From positions 1-64,000 of the forward strand of contig JBQDDG010000013.1 of the NCBI GenBank assembly GCA_052093225.1: a stretch of 64,000 nucleotides of DNA, in the 5' to 3' direction. Within the stretch, counting starts at the first letter, position 1, and each line of letters opens with the position of its first letter. The notes under the pieces are model-generated. The model was not told the DNA's origin. It saw only the letters and a program-made list of their open reading frames with translations, and did not search any database. A program made the translations under genes and the position numbers. Positions 8,286 to 16,133 of the stretch are shown here, piece after piece. Source of the stretch: JB111 sp052093225. Its GTDB lineage: Bacteria > Actinomycetota > Actinomycetes > Actinomycetales > Actinomycetaceae.

Positions 8286-9167
8286 GTGTCCAGGATTCTC
8301 GTGGCGGGCGCGACCGGGTACCTCGGCCGCCACCTCATCGCTGAGCTGTACCGCCGCGGGCACCGGGTCCGCGCGATCGTGCGCGACCGCTCGCGTGCCG
8401 AGGCTGCCGGCAGCTCGGGCGCGCCCTCGCTCGCGGGACTGGTCGACGAGTGGGCGGTCGGGGACGTCACCGATCCGGGGTTCACCCGCGACGTGGCCGC
8501 TGGGGTCGACGACGTCGTCTCCGCCCTCGGGGTGACGCGCCAGAAGGTGGACCCCTGGGAGATCGACCACTTGGCCAACCTCGAGCTGCTCAACTCGGTC
8601 CGCGCCCACGGGGCCGGATCGTTCACCTACATCAACGTGCTGCACGGCGACCGGTGCCCGGCCCGGCTGACCAGGGCGAAGACGGCGTTCGCCCGCGAGC
8701 TCGCCGCCTCCGACGTCACCTCACGTTCCGGCCTCACCACGAGGATCATCAATCCGCCCGCGTACTTCTCCGACATGCTGGAGATCCTGGGCATGGCCAG
8801 GCGCGGCCTCGTACCCGTCTTCCGCCCCGAGGTGCGCATCAACCCCATCCACGGGGCGGACCTTGCGTCGTACACGGCCGACCGGATCGAGCACGACGGT
8901 GCCGGCTCGTGGGACGTCGGCGGCCCGGAGACCTTCCGCTGGGGCGAGCTGGCCCGGCTCGCGCTCGACGCGGCCGGCCGCCGCGGCCGCGTGGTCAGGG
9001 TCCCACCGGCGGTGCTCCGCCCGGCGCTGTGGGCCACCGCCCTGGTCAGTCCCCGTCGCGCCGACCTCGCCCGGTTCACGATCTGGAGCATGCTGCACGA
9101 CTGCGTCGCCCCGCCCACCGGCACCCACCGGCTCGCCGACTTCTTCGCGGAGCACGCGGAGCGCTGA
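8286..9167 (+). CDS. SDR family NAD(P)-binding oxidoreductase
   Basis: A 293-residue atypical short-chain dehydrogenase. The N-terminal Rossmann motif GATGYLGRHL (residues about 8-17) binds NAD(P), followed by VRAIVRDRSRAE, which is compatible with NADP preference. Later segments (VGDVTDPG, IINPPAYFSDMLE, INPIHGADLASY, WDVGGPETFRWGELARLAL) match NmrA/atypical-SDR proteins acting as epimerase-like or redox-sensing proteins. The GTG start at 8286 follows GGAGGAGGAGAC. The usual YxxxK catalytic pair is not evident, as is common in the atypical group. Substrate unknown. Confidence 0.88.
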   Translation: MSRILVAGATGYLGRHLIAELYRRGHRVRAIVRDRSRAEAAGSSGAPSLAGLVDEWAVGDVTDPGFTRDVAAGVDDVVSALGVTRQKVDPWEIDHLANLELLNSVRAHGAGSFTYINVLHGDRCPARLTRAKTAFARELAASDVTSRSGLTTRIINPPAYFSDMLEILGMARRGLVPVFRPEVRINPIHGADLASYTADRIEHDGAGSWDVGGPETFRWGELARLALDAAGRRGRVVRVPPAVLRPALWATALVSPRRADLARFTIWSMLHDCVAPPTGTHRLADFFAEHAER

Positions 9168-9204
9168 TCCGTGCCTCGCGCTGCGCACCCCGGGTGGACG
9201 CGAG

Positions 9205-9500
9205 TCAGCCCCGCGCAGCCCGCACGGCGAGGTCGACGAGCACGGCCTGCAGGGGCAGGCGCCCGTACGCCACCGCCCGCGCCACGGGTGACCTCCTACG
9301 CGCGTCCACCGCCATCTGCACGTTGGCAGGGAAGACGGCGACGAACAGCGCCGCGGCGGCCGTTCCGCCGGCGCGCCTCGTGCTCGGGAGGGCCAGCAGG
9401 GCGGCGACGCCGAGCTCGGCCACCCCCGACGCGTACGTGTAGCCGCGCGCCCGCCCCGGCAGGTACCTCGGCACGATCCGGTCGAACGTCCGCGGCTCGA
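9205..9500 (-). pseudogene. DoxX-like membrane protein, N-terminally truncated remnant
   Basis: An 89-codon open frame (GTG at 9474, stop at 9205) encodes the C-terminal part of a DoxX-like membrane protein (RARGYTYASGVAELGVAALL and FPANVQMAVDARRR). Family similarity continues upstream of that GTG in frame (PRTFDRIVPRYLPG) and then stops abruptly near 9500, where sequence of a second related copy begins. The first transmembrane region is therefore missing. It may still be translated, but it looks like the remnant of a recombined tandem pair. Confidence 0.6.
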
Positions 9501-9504
9501 GCGA

Positions 9505-9665
9505 CGAGCATGGCCTGCAACGGGAGCCGCCCGAGGGCGAGCGCGCGCGCAGCGAACGATCGGCGGCGGCTGTCCCAGGCCATCTGCACGTTCGCCGGGA
9601 AGAGGGCGACGAACAGGACGCCGGCCTCCGCGAGAAGGGTGGCCAGGAAGCGGGCGGAGCGAGGC
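9505..9665 (-). pseudogene. Second DoxX-like remnant (internal fragment)
   Basis: Reading the minus strand gives LLAEAGVLFVALFPANVQMA, then a WDSRRR and GRLPLQAMLV stretch. This parallels the C-terminal half of the copy at 9205-9500 (FPANVQMAVDARRR, GRLPLQAVLV). There is no start or N-terminal half, and its end joins the upstream edge of the other remnant in a different frame. It appears to be a fragment of a duplicated gene. Confidence 0.55.
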
Positions 9666-9669
9666 GCGC

Positions 9670-10089
9670 TCAGGCGGCCCTCCGCGAGCCACCTGCGACG
9701 AGCGCGATCGCGATGGCCATCATCCAGGAGTCCTTGGCCAGTGCGGTCCCCTCGCCGGACGGGCGCACGCCGTCGTCGGTGGTCTTGGCCGGGTCGCGGA
9801 AGTACACGCTCAGCAGGCCCGCGGAGAAGCCACCGAGGGCCAGCCCCGCCAGGCGGTTGGGCACGAACGGCAGCAGGAGCGCGGCGCCGACGCCGATCTC
9901 GCCGTAGCTGAGCAGCTTGCCGAACTTCGCCGGCTCCATCGATCCGAGGGCCGGAACGCCCTTCTCGGCCTCGGCCTGCAGGTATCCGGCCGTCTGCTCG
10001 TCCATCCCGAGCTTGCCGATACCCGAGTTGAGGACGAAGGCTCCGGGGATCGCACGGAGGGCGATGTTCGCGATTGCGTTGAATGCCAT
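9670..10089 (-). CDS. DoxX family membrane protein
   Basis: A 139-residue protein with about three or four hydrophobic segments (ALRAIPGAFVLNSGIGKLG, GEIGVGAALLLPFVPNRLAG, LALGGFSAGLLSVYF and a C-terminal MMAIAIALVAGG). This layout matches DoxX-like proteins, some of which take part in thiosulfate or redox stress membrane complexes. The ATG at 10089 is the first start giving a family-like N terminus. It neighbours two other DoxX-like remnants, but its sequence is not closely similar to them. Function is unknown beyond the family name. Confidence 0.75.
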   Translation of the reverse strand: MAFNAIANIALRAIPGAFVLNSGIGKLGMDEQTAGYLQAEAEKGVPALGSMEPAKFGKLLSYGEIGVGAALLLPFVPNRLAGLALGGFSAGLLSVYFRDPAKTTDDGVRPSGEGTALAKDSWMMAIAIALVAGGSRRAA

Positions 10090-10147
10090 GGGTCTGCCGA
10101 TCTCCAAGTCTGCGCCGGTCTGTGGAGTCCTCACCGTAACGGGGACG

Positions 10148-10530
10148 TCACGGCCAGGCACGGCGGTGTCCGACGGCCACACGGGAGGGCTGCCGACCTC
10201 GGTGCGTGACGGTCGTCTGCTGGTAGTGCGCCGGCCTCGTCCCGCCGTCGAGCACGCGGTAGTGGCTCGCCATGAGGACGATGAAAGGTGTCTCGTCCCC
10301 CTCGCGGGACGCCGTCGCCGTGTAGACCAGTTCGGCCGGCCGCTCGCCCGTCGGTACGAGGGCCGTATCCGTGAGTGAGTAGGCGGACCACGGGGCGACA
10401 AGTTCAGGGACCGCTCGCCCGTCGGCCGATCGAGGAACATGCCGTTGACGAGGATCATCAGCGCCTCGTGCGTCATCAGGTCGCCGTAGAAGGTGCCGCG
10501 GGTCGAGCCGCACAGGGAGTCCCAGCCTGC
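10148..10530 (-). pseudogene. Frameshifted NTF2-like (DUF4440/SnoaL-type) gene
   Basis: Two reading frames of the minus strand together give one small NTF2-like protein. The first frame reads WDSLCGSTRGTFYGDLMTHE then ALMILVNGMFLDRPT. After about 10400 the match continues in the other frame as APWSAYSLTDTALVPTGERP, then ELVYTATASREG and FIVLMASHYRVLDGG. A stop codon lies at 10531-10533, directly before the first matching residue, so there is also no proper start. Such proteins are cone-shaped ligand-binding or isomerase folds of about 125 residues. A single frameshift plus the lost start mark it as a pseudogene, unless the sequence is wrong. Confidence 0.65.
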
Positions 10531-10553
10531 TCATGGTGAGACCCGCGCGGCGC

Positions 10554-11270
10554 TCACCGGTACACGCCCGCGAGCCAGTCGGTCCACCTCGCCGTCTCGG
10601 CCTCGGCGTCGACACCCGAGAAGAGGTAGTGGCCGAACGCGACCGGCATGCCCATCACCGTGTTGTTGTGGAAGCGGTAGAGGCCGTCAGCTGCCCGGAC
10701 GCCGATGAAGTCGTCGGTGGGGACCACCCAGTCCACGACGCCCTCGACCGGCGCCAGGCCCTCGGGCGTGAGCGTCACGTGGTCGCCGATCGCGAGGGGG
10801 CCGGTGACGCCGAGTGCGGCCGCCACGGGCGCCCACGACTCCGGGGAGGTCCGGGACTGCGGCCCCTGCCCGGTGACGAACACGCCCTGACGGCCCGCGA
10901 AGTGCGTGAGGTACTCGGTGAGGTTGAGCATGTAGAGGTCCCAGCCGTAGCCGGTCATCGTCTCGAAGTCGTACTCGCCGCCCCAGTCCTCGCCGAGGAA
11001 GCCGCTGTGCACGAACGTGAGGACCGTCGTCGCGTCGTCACGCCCCTCCACGAGGTACTCGAACGCCTGGAAGCCGCCGTCCGGGGCCTCGGGCGTGCGC
11101 ACGTACAGCCGCGAGGGCTCGGTGCGCTCGACCGTCATCCCCTCCGCCTCGGCGGCGTCCGGGTCGGGCGACCAGCCGCGCTGCCCCTCGCGGGTGGCGA
11201 CGGCGTGCCACACCTGCTCCGGGGTCGCCGGAAGGACGACCTCCTTGCGGATCTCGAACCGGTCGGACAT
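10554..11270 (-). CDS. SRPBCC domain protein (AHSA1-like)
   Basis: A 238-residue protein of the START/Bet v 1-like SRPBCC superfamily. The N terminus shows the typical FEIRKEVVLPATPEQVWHAV, RLYVRTPEAPDGGFQAFEYL and TTVLTFVHSGFLGEDW. The extra C-terminal 80 residues continue a second region ending in NNTVMGMPVAFGHYLFSG. Such proteins bind hydrophobic ligands or act with Hsp90-type partners, but the ligand is unknown. The ATG start at 11270 has GAGGAG upstream. It follows the ArsR gene by 10 bases and is surely co-transcribed; ArsR-SRPBCC pairs are frequent in actinobacteria. Confidence 0.88.
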   Translation of the reverse strand: MSDRFEIRKEVVLPATPEQVWHAVATREGQRGWSPDPDAAEAEGMTVERTEPSRLYVRTPEAPDGGFQAFEYLVEGRDDATTVLTFVHSGFLGEDWGGEYDFETMTGYGWDLYMLNLTEYLTHFAGRQGVFVTGQGPQSRTSPESWAPVAAALGVTGPLAIGDHVTLTPEGLAPVEGVVDWVVPTDDFIGVRAADGLYRFHNNTVMGMPVAFGHYLFSGVDAEAETARWTDWLAGVYR

Positions 11271-11280
11271 CGCGTGCTCC

Positions 11281-11865
11281 TCAGCTGGTGGGGACGTGCG
11301 GGTGGACGGCGACGACGAGGCGGTGGTGGCGCGACCCCTCGGCGTCGGGGGAGTGGTAGCGGCGCACGAGGTCGGTGACAGCGCCCTCGAGCTCGCGGGT
11401 GAAGGCGGCCCGCTCGGCGGCGGAGGCGAACCGCACCTCGCCGTCGACGGCGTAGCTCGCCACCCGCGTCCCGGTCCGGCGGGCGCCGGTGACAAGGGCG
11501 CCGACGTCGCGCACGAGCCGCGCGGCGAGCGAGAGCAGCCACGCGGCGGAGACCTGGTCGGGGGAGCGGGCCGGGTCCGGCTGCACGGCGGCGAGCGCTG
11601 CTGGTGAGATGACGTAGGCGGCGGACGTGGAGCGCATGAGCCGCTCGGTGAAGTTCCCGCGGCGCCGTTCCTCGACGAGCTCGACCAGGCCGTGCTGCTC
11701 GAGCACGCGCAGGTGGTAGTTGACCTTCTGCCGGGGCAGGTCGAGGCGGGCGGCGAGCGAGGTGGCGGAACCGGGCTCGGTGAGCGCCGCGAGGATCGCC
11801 GTCCGGACCGGGTCGAGGGAGACCTCGGCGGCGGCCGGGTCGTCGATGACGTCCACCTCGTGCAT
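11281..11865 (-). CDS. ArsR family winged-helix regulator
   Basis: A 194-residue protein whose N-terminal 80 residues form an ArsR-type winged helix (LDPVRTAILAALTEPGSATS, LAARLDLPRQKVNYHLRVLE, HGLVELVEERRRGNF). The C-terminal half is alpha-helical and not a known metal site; no cysteine pair is present, so it is unlikely to be a metal sensor. It is the first gene of an operon with the SRPBCC gene. A perfect inverted repeat at 11881-11902 lies just upstream and overlaps the predicted promoter, which points to autorepression. Confidence 0.88.
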   Translation of the reverse strand: MHEVDVIDDPAAAEVSLDPVRTAILAALTEPGSATSLAARLDLPRQKVNYHLRVLEQHGLVELVEERRRGNFTERLMRSTSAAYVISPAALAAVQPDPARSPDQVSAAWLLSLAARLVRDVGALVTGARRTGTRVASYAVDGEVRFASAAERAAFTRELEGAVTDLVRRYHSPDAEGSRHHRLVVAVHPHVPTS

Positions 11866-11880
11866 GGCGTCATCGTCCGC

Positions 11881-11902
11881 CTTGACAAGAATACTTGTCA
11901 AG
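11881..11902 (-). promoter_or_regulatory. Operator/promoter of the ArsR-SRPBCC operon
   Basis: A perfect palindrome with 9-base arms CTTGACAAG and CTTGTCAAG separated by AATA. Read on the minus strand, the distal arm supplies a -35 TTGACA; 18 bases later comes GACGAT, a possible -10, then 6 bases and the ATG at 11865. A protein bound here would cover the -35 and spacer. The ATG may be at or near the transcript start. Confidence 0.65.
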
Positions 11903-11911
11903 GGATTCGTC

Positions 11912-12934
11912 CTACCCGTCCTCCGTGTAGTCGCCACCGGCTGCGTCGACCAGCTGTTCGAGGGTGTCGAGCGCCGCCCGCTCCTCGTCCGTCGGCGGCC
12001 GGTTCCACGAGCACACGACGGCGGGAGTGCCGGCCGGGGTCCGGTCGACGTCGCAGCTCGCGCCGGGGTACGTCGGGTCGGTGCCGTTGGCTGCCCCCAC
12101 CGCGTGGATCTGGTCGAAGACCTCGGACCAGGCGGGATCCTCCAGGGCGCCGGCCAGGGACGCCGGGACGAACACCACCTCGTCGTCGGGGTAGCGGAGC
12201 ATGAGGTTGCCCTCGGCGGCCACCTCGTCGGTGGCAAGAGCGTCCGCGACGACGGCCGTCCCCGCTAGCAGGTCGACGAGCTCGGCGTGTCGTTCGCCCC
12301 CCGGCTCGACGAGGAGCGCGGCGACCACGGTGCTGTCGGAGGCCTGGAGGTCCACGAGCAGGCCGTCGGCCGAGCCGGCGAGGTCGACGAGGCTCGCGAC
12401 CGTCTGGGCGGCGAGCGGCTCCGGGAAGACCTGCACGTAGAACTCGAGGAACCCCGTGGCGGGATCGCCGCCGCGCTCCGTGCCGACCCTGAGGGTGGCG
12501 CCCGGCCCCATCTCGTCGTGCTCGCGCCACGTCTCGAGCACCTGTGCGTACGGCTCGGCGTCGAGCGCCGACAGCACGACGCTCATCACGGTGTTCTCCT
12601 CGCCGGCCGACGAGTTCGGTGCCACCACTGCCACGCCGGGGATCTCGCACAGGGCCTCGGCGGCAAGGACGGCGGGGCGTGCCCCCGAGTCGGTCCCGCT
12701 CTCCGAACCGCTCTCCGGGCCACTATCTGAACTGCTCTCCGAACCGCTCTCGGTGCCGCTGCCCGAGGCCGACGAGCTCTCCCCGGTCGCGATGCGGCAC
12801 GGCGCCTCGGTGCTCGGCCCGCCGTCCGCGCCGTCGGCGGTGCCGTCGTGCTCGTCGGAACCGCAGGCGGCGGTCCCGACGGCGAGCAGGAGTGCCGCCG
12901 CAGCGGCGATCGTTCGACGGGCGAGGTCTGGCAT
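11912..12934 (-). CDS. Putative lipoprotein with Ser/Glu-rich linker
   Basis: A 340-residue exported protein. The N terminus has a basic start, a hydrophobic core and lipobox AVGTAAC, giving a lipid-modified cysteine near residue 24. Next comes an acidic region and a low-complexity Ser-Gly-Glu linker (ESSSASGSGTESGSESSSDS), then a globular domain with no family I recognise (SVVLSALDAEPYAQVLETWR, LRYPDDEVVFVPASLAGALE). The ATG at 12934 is preferred over the GTG one codon earlier, because GGAG then lies 6 bases away. It ends 47 bases before the ArsR start with the operator between. Function unknown. Confidence 0.8.
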   Translation of the reverse strand: MPDLARRTIAAAAALLLAVGTAACGSDEHDGTADGADGGPSTEAPCRIATGESSSASGSGTESGSESSSDSGPESGSESGTDSGARPAVLAAEALCEIPGVAVVAPNSSAGEENTVMSVVLSALDAEPYAQVLETWREHDEMGPGATLRVGTERGGDPATGFLEFYVQVFPEPLAAQTVASLVDLAGSADGLLVDLQASDSTVVAALLVEPGGERHAELVDLLAGTAVVADALATDEVAAEGNLMLRYPDDEVVFVPASLAGALEDPAWSEVFDQIHAVGAANGTDPTYPGASCDVDRTPAGTPAVVCSWNRPPTDEERAALDTLEQLVDAAGGDYTEDG

Positions 12935-13092
12935 CACGGGCTCCAGGTCGGTAGGCGGTGGCCACGCCCAGAATGTCGGATGCGCGGCGCCGCGGTGCCG
13001 GTGCGGACGGGTAGTCCTGCCTGTGGGCGCTCCGGCGGTGGGGGCCGCCCGGACTCCTACACTGGCGGCTCGCCCGAACCGGAGGAGTCCCC

Positions 13093-13932
13093 ATGGTCGC
13101 GCCCGCCACCCTGCGCACGGTCAGAGCAGTGAGTCTCGACGTCGACGGCACGCTCTCGGGCGACGACCACCAGGTCGCCCCGCGCACGGTCGAGTCGGTC
13201 GCCCGGATCGTCGAGCTCGGGCTCCCCGTCTTCCTGCTCACCGGCCGGGCGCGCGAGAACACCCTGGCGCTCGCTCGTCAGCTGGGCATCCCCAACATCG
13301 TCACGAGCGACAACGGGGCGGTCCTGCTCGACCCGGTGGCGGGCGAGGACGTCGCCGTGCGGCCGATGGCCCTCGACAACGTGGGCTCTCTCGTGGGGCT
13401 CGCCGGCGAGCTCGGTCTCGACGTCACGTGGTGGACGACGTCGGCGATCTACGTGGAGCGGGAGGGTGACGCCGCGGACCTGCTCCGCCGCCTCAACGGG
13501 GACCTCGTCCAGGTGGGCGACACGTCCGCGCTGCCGGAGGCGGTGACCAAGGTGATGTTCTTCGGCCTGCCCGAGCGCCTCGACGAGGTCGACGACGCCG
13601 TCCGGGCGCGCTTCCCCGACGCGACGCGCTCGATGGACACGTTCTTCGAGTTCGTCGACGACGCCGCCACCAAGTGGAACGCGCTCGCCGAGATGCTCCG
13701 GCGCCACGGGGTGGATCCCGAGCACTGCCTCGGCATGGGCGACGGCGGCAACGACGTCGGGTGGCTCAGCAGGATCGGCGTACCGATCGCCATGGGCAAC
13801 GCGCGGCCCGAGGTGCGCGAGGTGGCCGTCGACGCCACCGCGAGCAACGTCGAGCACGGCGTGGCGCTCGTCCTCGAGGCGCTCGCGGACGAGCTGACGC
13901 GCGCGGCCGCGACCTCCGACTCCGACGACTGA
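13093..13932 (+). CDS. HAD-superfamily hydrolase, Cof type
   Basis: A 279-residue phosphatase of the Cof/haloacid dehalogenase subfamily IIB. Motif I is LDVDGTL (residues 15-21, with the two catalytic aspartates), motif II LTGRA, motif III lysine in ATKWNAL, and motif IV GMGDGGNDVGWL. The cap domain lies between motifs II and III. Such enzymes dephosphorylate sugar phosphates or cofactors; the substrate is not predictable. GGAGGAG sits 5 bases before the ATG. It converges with the YibE/F gene, the stop codons being 9 bases apart. Confidence 0.92.
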   Translation: MVAPATLRTVRAVSLDVDGTLSGDDHQVAPRTVESVARIVELGLPVFLLTGRARENTLALARQLGIPNIVTSDNGAVLLDPVAGEDVAVRPMALDNVGSLVGLAGELGLDVTWWTTSAIYVEREGDAADLLRRLNGDLVQVGDTSALPEAVTKVMFFGLPERLDEVDDAVRARFPDATRSMDTFFEFVDDAATKWNALAEMLRRHGVDPEHCLGMGDGGNDVGWLSRIGVPIAMGNARPEVREVAVDATASNVEHGVALVLEALADELTRAAATSDSDD

Positions 13933-13941
13933 GGCCCGCCG

Positions 13942-15201
13942 CTACGAGGCGGCCGGCTCCGACTTCGGCTCGGACTCGGACTCGGACTCGGGCTCCGGCT
14001 CCGGCTCCGGCTCAGATTCCGACTCGGACTCCAGCTCCTTCCCGCGCCCCGTCGTCGCGAGCAGTGCCGCGATCGCCGTCGTCACCGGGATCGCGAGGAC
14101 GAGCCCGATGGACGAGACGAGCGTGCGCACGACCTCCTCGGCGATCTCGCCGGACAGCAGGGTGTCGACGACGGGCCGCTCCACGAGCGAGGCGAGCATG
14201 ATGAGCGGCAGCGCGGTACCGACGTAGGCGAACGCGAGCGTGTAGACCGTCGAGGCGATGTGGTCGCGGCCGATGCGCATCGTCGCCACGAACAGGCGAC
14301 GGCGGGAGATGCCCGGGTCGGCCGCGGCCAGCTCCCAGGCGGCCGACGCCTGCGTGATGGTGACGTCGTTGAGCGCGCCGAGCCCGGCGACGACGATCCC
14401 GCACAGCAGCAGGTCGCTGAGCGAGAGCCCCGGGAACTGCTGGAAGAGCATGAGGCCGGTCTCGTCGGCGCCCGTGAGGTTCGCGGAGCCGGTGCCCCAC
14501 ATGGCCAGCAGCACGGTAATGGCGAGGCCGACGAACGTCCCGAGGAGCGCCGTCGTCGTGCGGACGGAGACGCCGTGGGCGAGGTAGACGGCGAGGAACA
14601 TCATCGCCGAGGAGCCCACGAGCGCCACGAGCACGGGGGAGGAGCCGAGCATGAGCGCAGGGAGCATGAAGAACGCGACGACGCCGAGCGAGGCGGCCAG
14701 GCCGAGCACCGCGGCCAGCCCCTTCCAGCGGGCCACCGCGAGCACGGCCGCCAGGTAGAGCACCGCGAGCCAGGCCACGGGCGTGCTCCGCTCGAACTCC
14801 CAGAACGTGTAGAGGCTCCCGGTCCCGATGTTGGCCGGGACGTACAGCAGCTGCACGCGGTCGCCGACGTCGATGTTCTCCGCCACCGACGGGTGCGGCG
14901 CGGCCACCGGCGTCTCGTGTCCCTCGTGGGTGCCCTCGGTGACGCGGGCGAGCATCTCGTCTGCGGGGTCGGCCGGGTCGGGTGCCTCGACCACCTCGGC
15001 CGCAACGATCTGGGTCCCGTCCTGGACGAGCGGGAAGGAGCCCATGGGGCTCTCGCCGCGCGGCCACAGTGCGACGAGCCCGACGATCGTCGCGACCAGC
15101 AGCGGCAGCACGAGCGAGACGAGGACGGTGCGCACCCGGCGCACTCGGCCGGCCGGGAGGTCGGTCGTCACGGGAGCGTGGGAGTGGCTCACGGCGACCA
15201 T
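13942..15201 (-). CDS. YibE/F family membrane protein
   Basis: A 419-residue polytopic membrane protein. One N-terminal anchor (VLVSLVLPLLVATIVGLVAL) is followed by an outer loop of about 100 residues, then about seven hydrophobic segments with the family hallmark GLGALNDVTITQASAAWEL. The YibE/F family is widespread and uncharacterised. The ATG at 15201 gives a short histidine-containing cytoplasmic start. The C terminus is a striking tail of alternating Ser-Glu and Pro-Glu dipeptides coded by a 6-base tandem repeat (13960-14032), likely variable by slippage. Confidence 0.85.
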   Translation of the reverse strand: MVAVSHSHAPVTTDLPAGRVRRVRTVLVSLVLPLLVATIVGLVALWPRGESPMGSFPLVQDGTQIVAAEVVEAPDPADPADEMLARVTEGTHEGHETPVAAPHPSVAENIDVGDRVQLLYVPANIGTGSLYTFWEFERSTPVAWLAVLYLAAVLAVARWKGLAAVLGLAASLGVVAFFMLPALMLGSSPVLVALVGSSAMMFLAVYLAHGVSVRTTTALLGTFVGLAITVLLAMWGTGSANLTGADETGLMLFQQFPGLSLSDLLLCGIVVAGLGALNDVTITQASAAWELAAADPGISRRRLFVATMRIGRDHIASTVYTLAFAYVGTALPLIMLASLVERPVVDTLLSGEIAEEVVRTLVSSIGLVLAIPVTTAIAALLATTGRGKELESESESEPEPEPEPESESESEPKSEPAAS

Positions 15202-15295
15202 CGTGCGCCGCGTGGCGGCCGAGCGGCGATGGGCCACGCCGGGGTATGGCAGCTCAGTCCTCCGACCTTGCCCTCCTGGTCGCGCCGCCGTCCGA

Positions 15296-16045
15296 TCACG
15301 TCGTGGTCGGCACCCGGGCCCCAGCCGACGGCTCGGGAACAACAGGCAGTTCGCTCGCTGCCTCCGCGGCCAGCCCGAGGCGCTCGAGGGCGCCCGGTCG
15401 GAAGCCCTTGACGACGAGCCAGACGCCGAGCGAGCCCTCCCACGCGGCGATCGGCAGCGCGGCGAGGGCGGCGAGCCACGAGACCTGGTCCGCGGCGCCG
15501 AAGACCGTCGCGGTCGCGGAGGCGATGAGCAGCGGCGCGCCGATCAGGCCGAGGGTCGGGATGATCCGCGGGACGAGGCCCGAGGCGTAGAGGGCGCCGC
15601 CGAGGCACAGGGCGTTGACGGCCGGGATGAGGCCGGGGCCCACGAGGAAGGTCCAGTCGTGCACGGCGACGAGCGCCACGTGCACCGCCGTCAGCGCGCC
15701 GGGCGCGAGCCTGGTGGTGTCGCTCAGCGTGAGGATCGACAGGATGCTGAGCACGCCGACGAGGATGAGCGCCCCCTCGATCACCCGCGCGGTGACGAAA
15801 CCGAGCGCGGCGGCCTCGCTCTGCCGGCGCACGACGGGGAAGAGGACGACGGCGGTACCGATGCAGGCGGCCGCGAGGGCGATCTCCATGACGGCGCCCC
15901 ACACGGGCAGCCCGCTCGAGACGGTGCCGTGCACGAGCTCGGGGTCGAGGGCGGGGGCCTTGAGCGTGACGGCGGGGATCGAGGTGACGAAGGTGAAGAG
16001 GTAGAGCACACCGGCGATCAGCGCGGTGCGGCGCGTGGGGGACAT
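15296..16045 (-). CDS. DUF4386 family membrane protein
   Basis: A 249-residue protein with about six membrane segments (ALIAGVLYLFTFVTSIPAV, VMEIALAAACIGTAVVLFPV, ALILVGVLSILSILTLS, NALCLGGALYASG, PIAAWEGSLGVWLVV). The N-terminal RRTALIAGVLYLFTFV and the central HDWTFLVGPGLIPAVNAL match the DUF4386 family, which is of unknown function and often sits beside TetR regulators. The ATG has AGGAG five bases upstream. It is divergent from the TetR gene, and two repeated palindromic boxes lie between them. Confidence 0.85.
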   Translation of the reverse strand: MSPTRRTALIAGVLYLFTFVTSIPAVTLKAPALDPELVHGTVSSGLPVWGAVMEIALAAACIGTAVVLFPVVRRQSEAAALGFVTARVIEGALILVGVLSILSILTLSDTTRLAPGALTAVHVALVAVHDWTFLVGPGLIPAVNALCLGGALYASGLVPRIIPTLGLIGAPLLIASATATVFGAADQVSWLAALAALPIAAWEGSLGVWLVVKGFRPGALERLGLAAEAASELPVVPEPSAGARVPTTT

Positions 16046-16061
16046 GGGGGCTCCTGGTGAG

Positions 16062-16110
16062 GTGTACGGCGTAGACCGATCGGACATCACGGTAGGTGTA
16101 CGGTGTAGAC
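16062..16110. promoter_or_regulatory. Two operator boxes between DUF4386 and TetR genes
   Basis: Two 15-base boxes, GTGTACGGCGTAGAC at 16062-16076 and GTGTACGGTGTAGAC at 16096-16110, differ at one base and are 34 bases apart start to start. Each is an imperfect palindrome (GTnTAC-GGY-GTAnAC). Their position between divergent genes fits binding by the TetR protein to control both. Confidence 0.65.
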
Positions 16111-16133
16111 CCGTCAAGCATCGAGGAGGAGAC

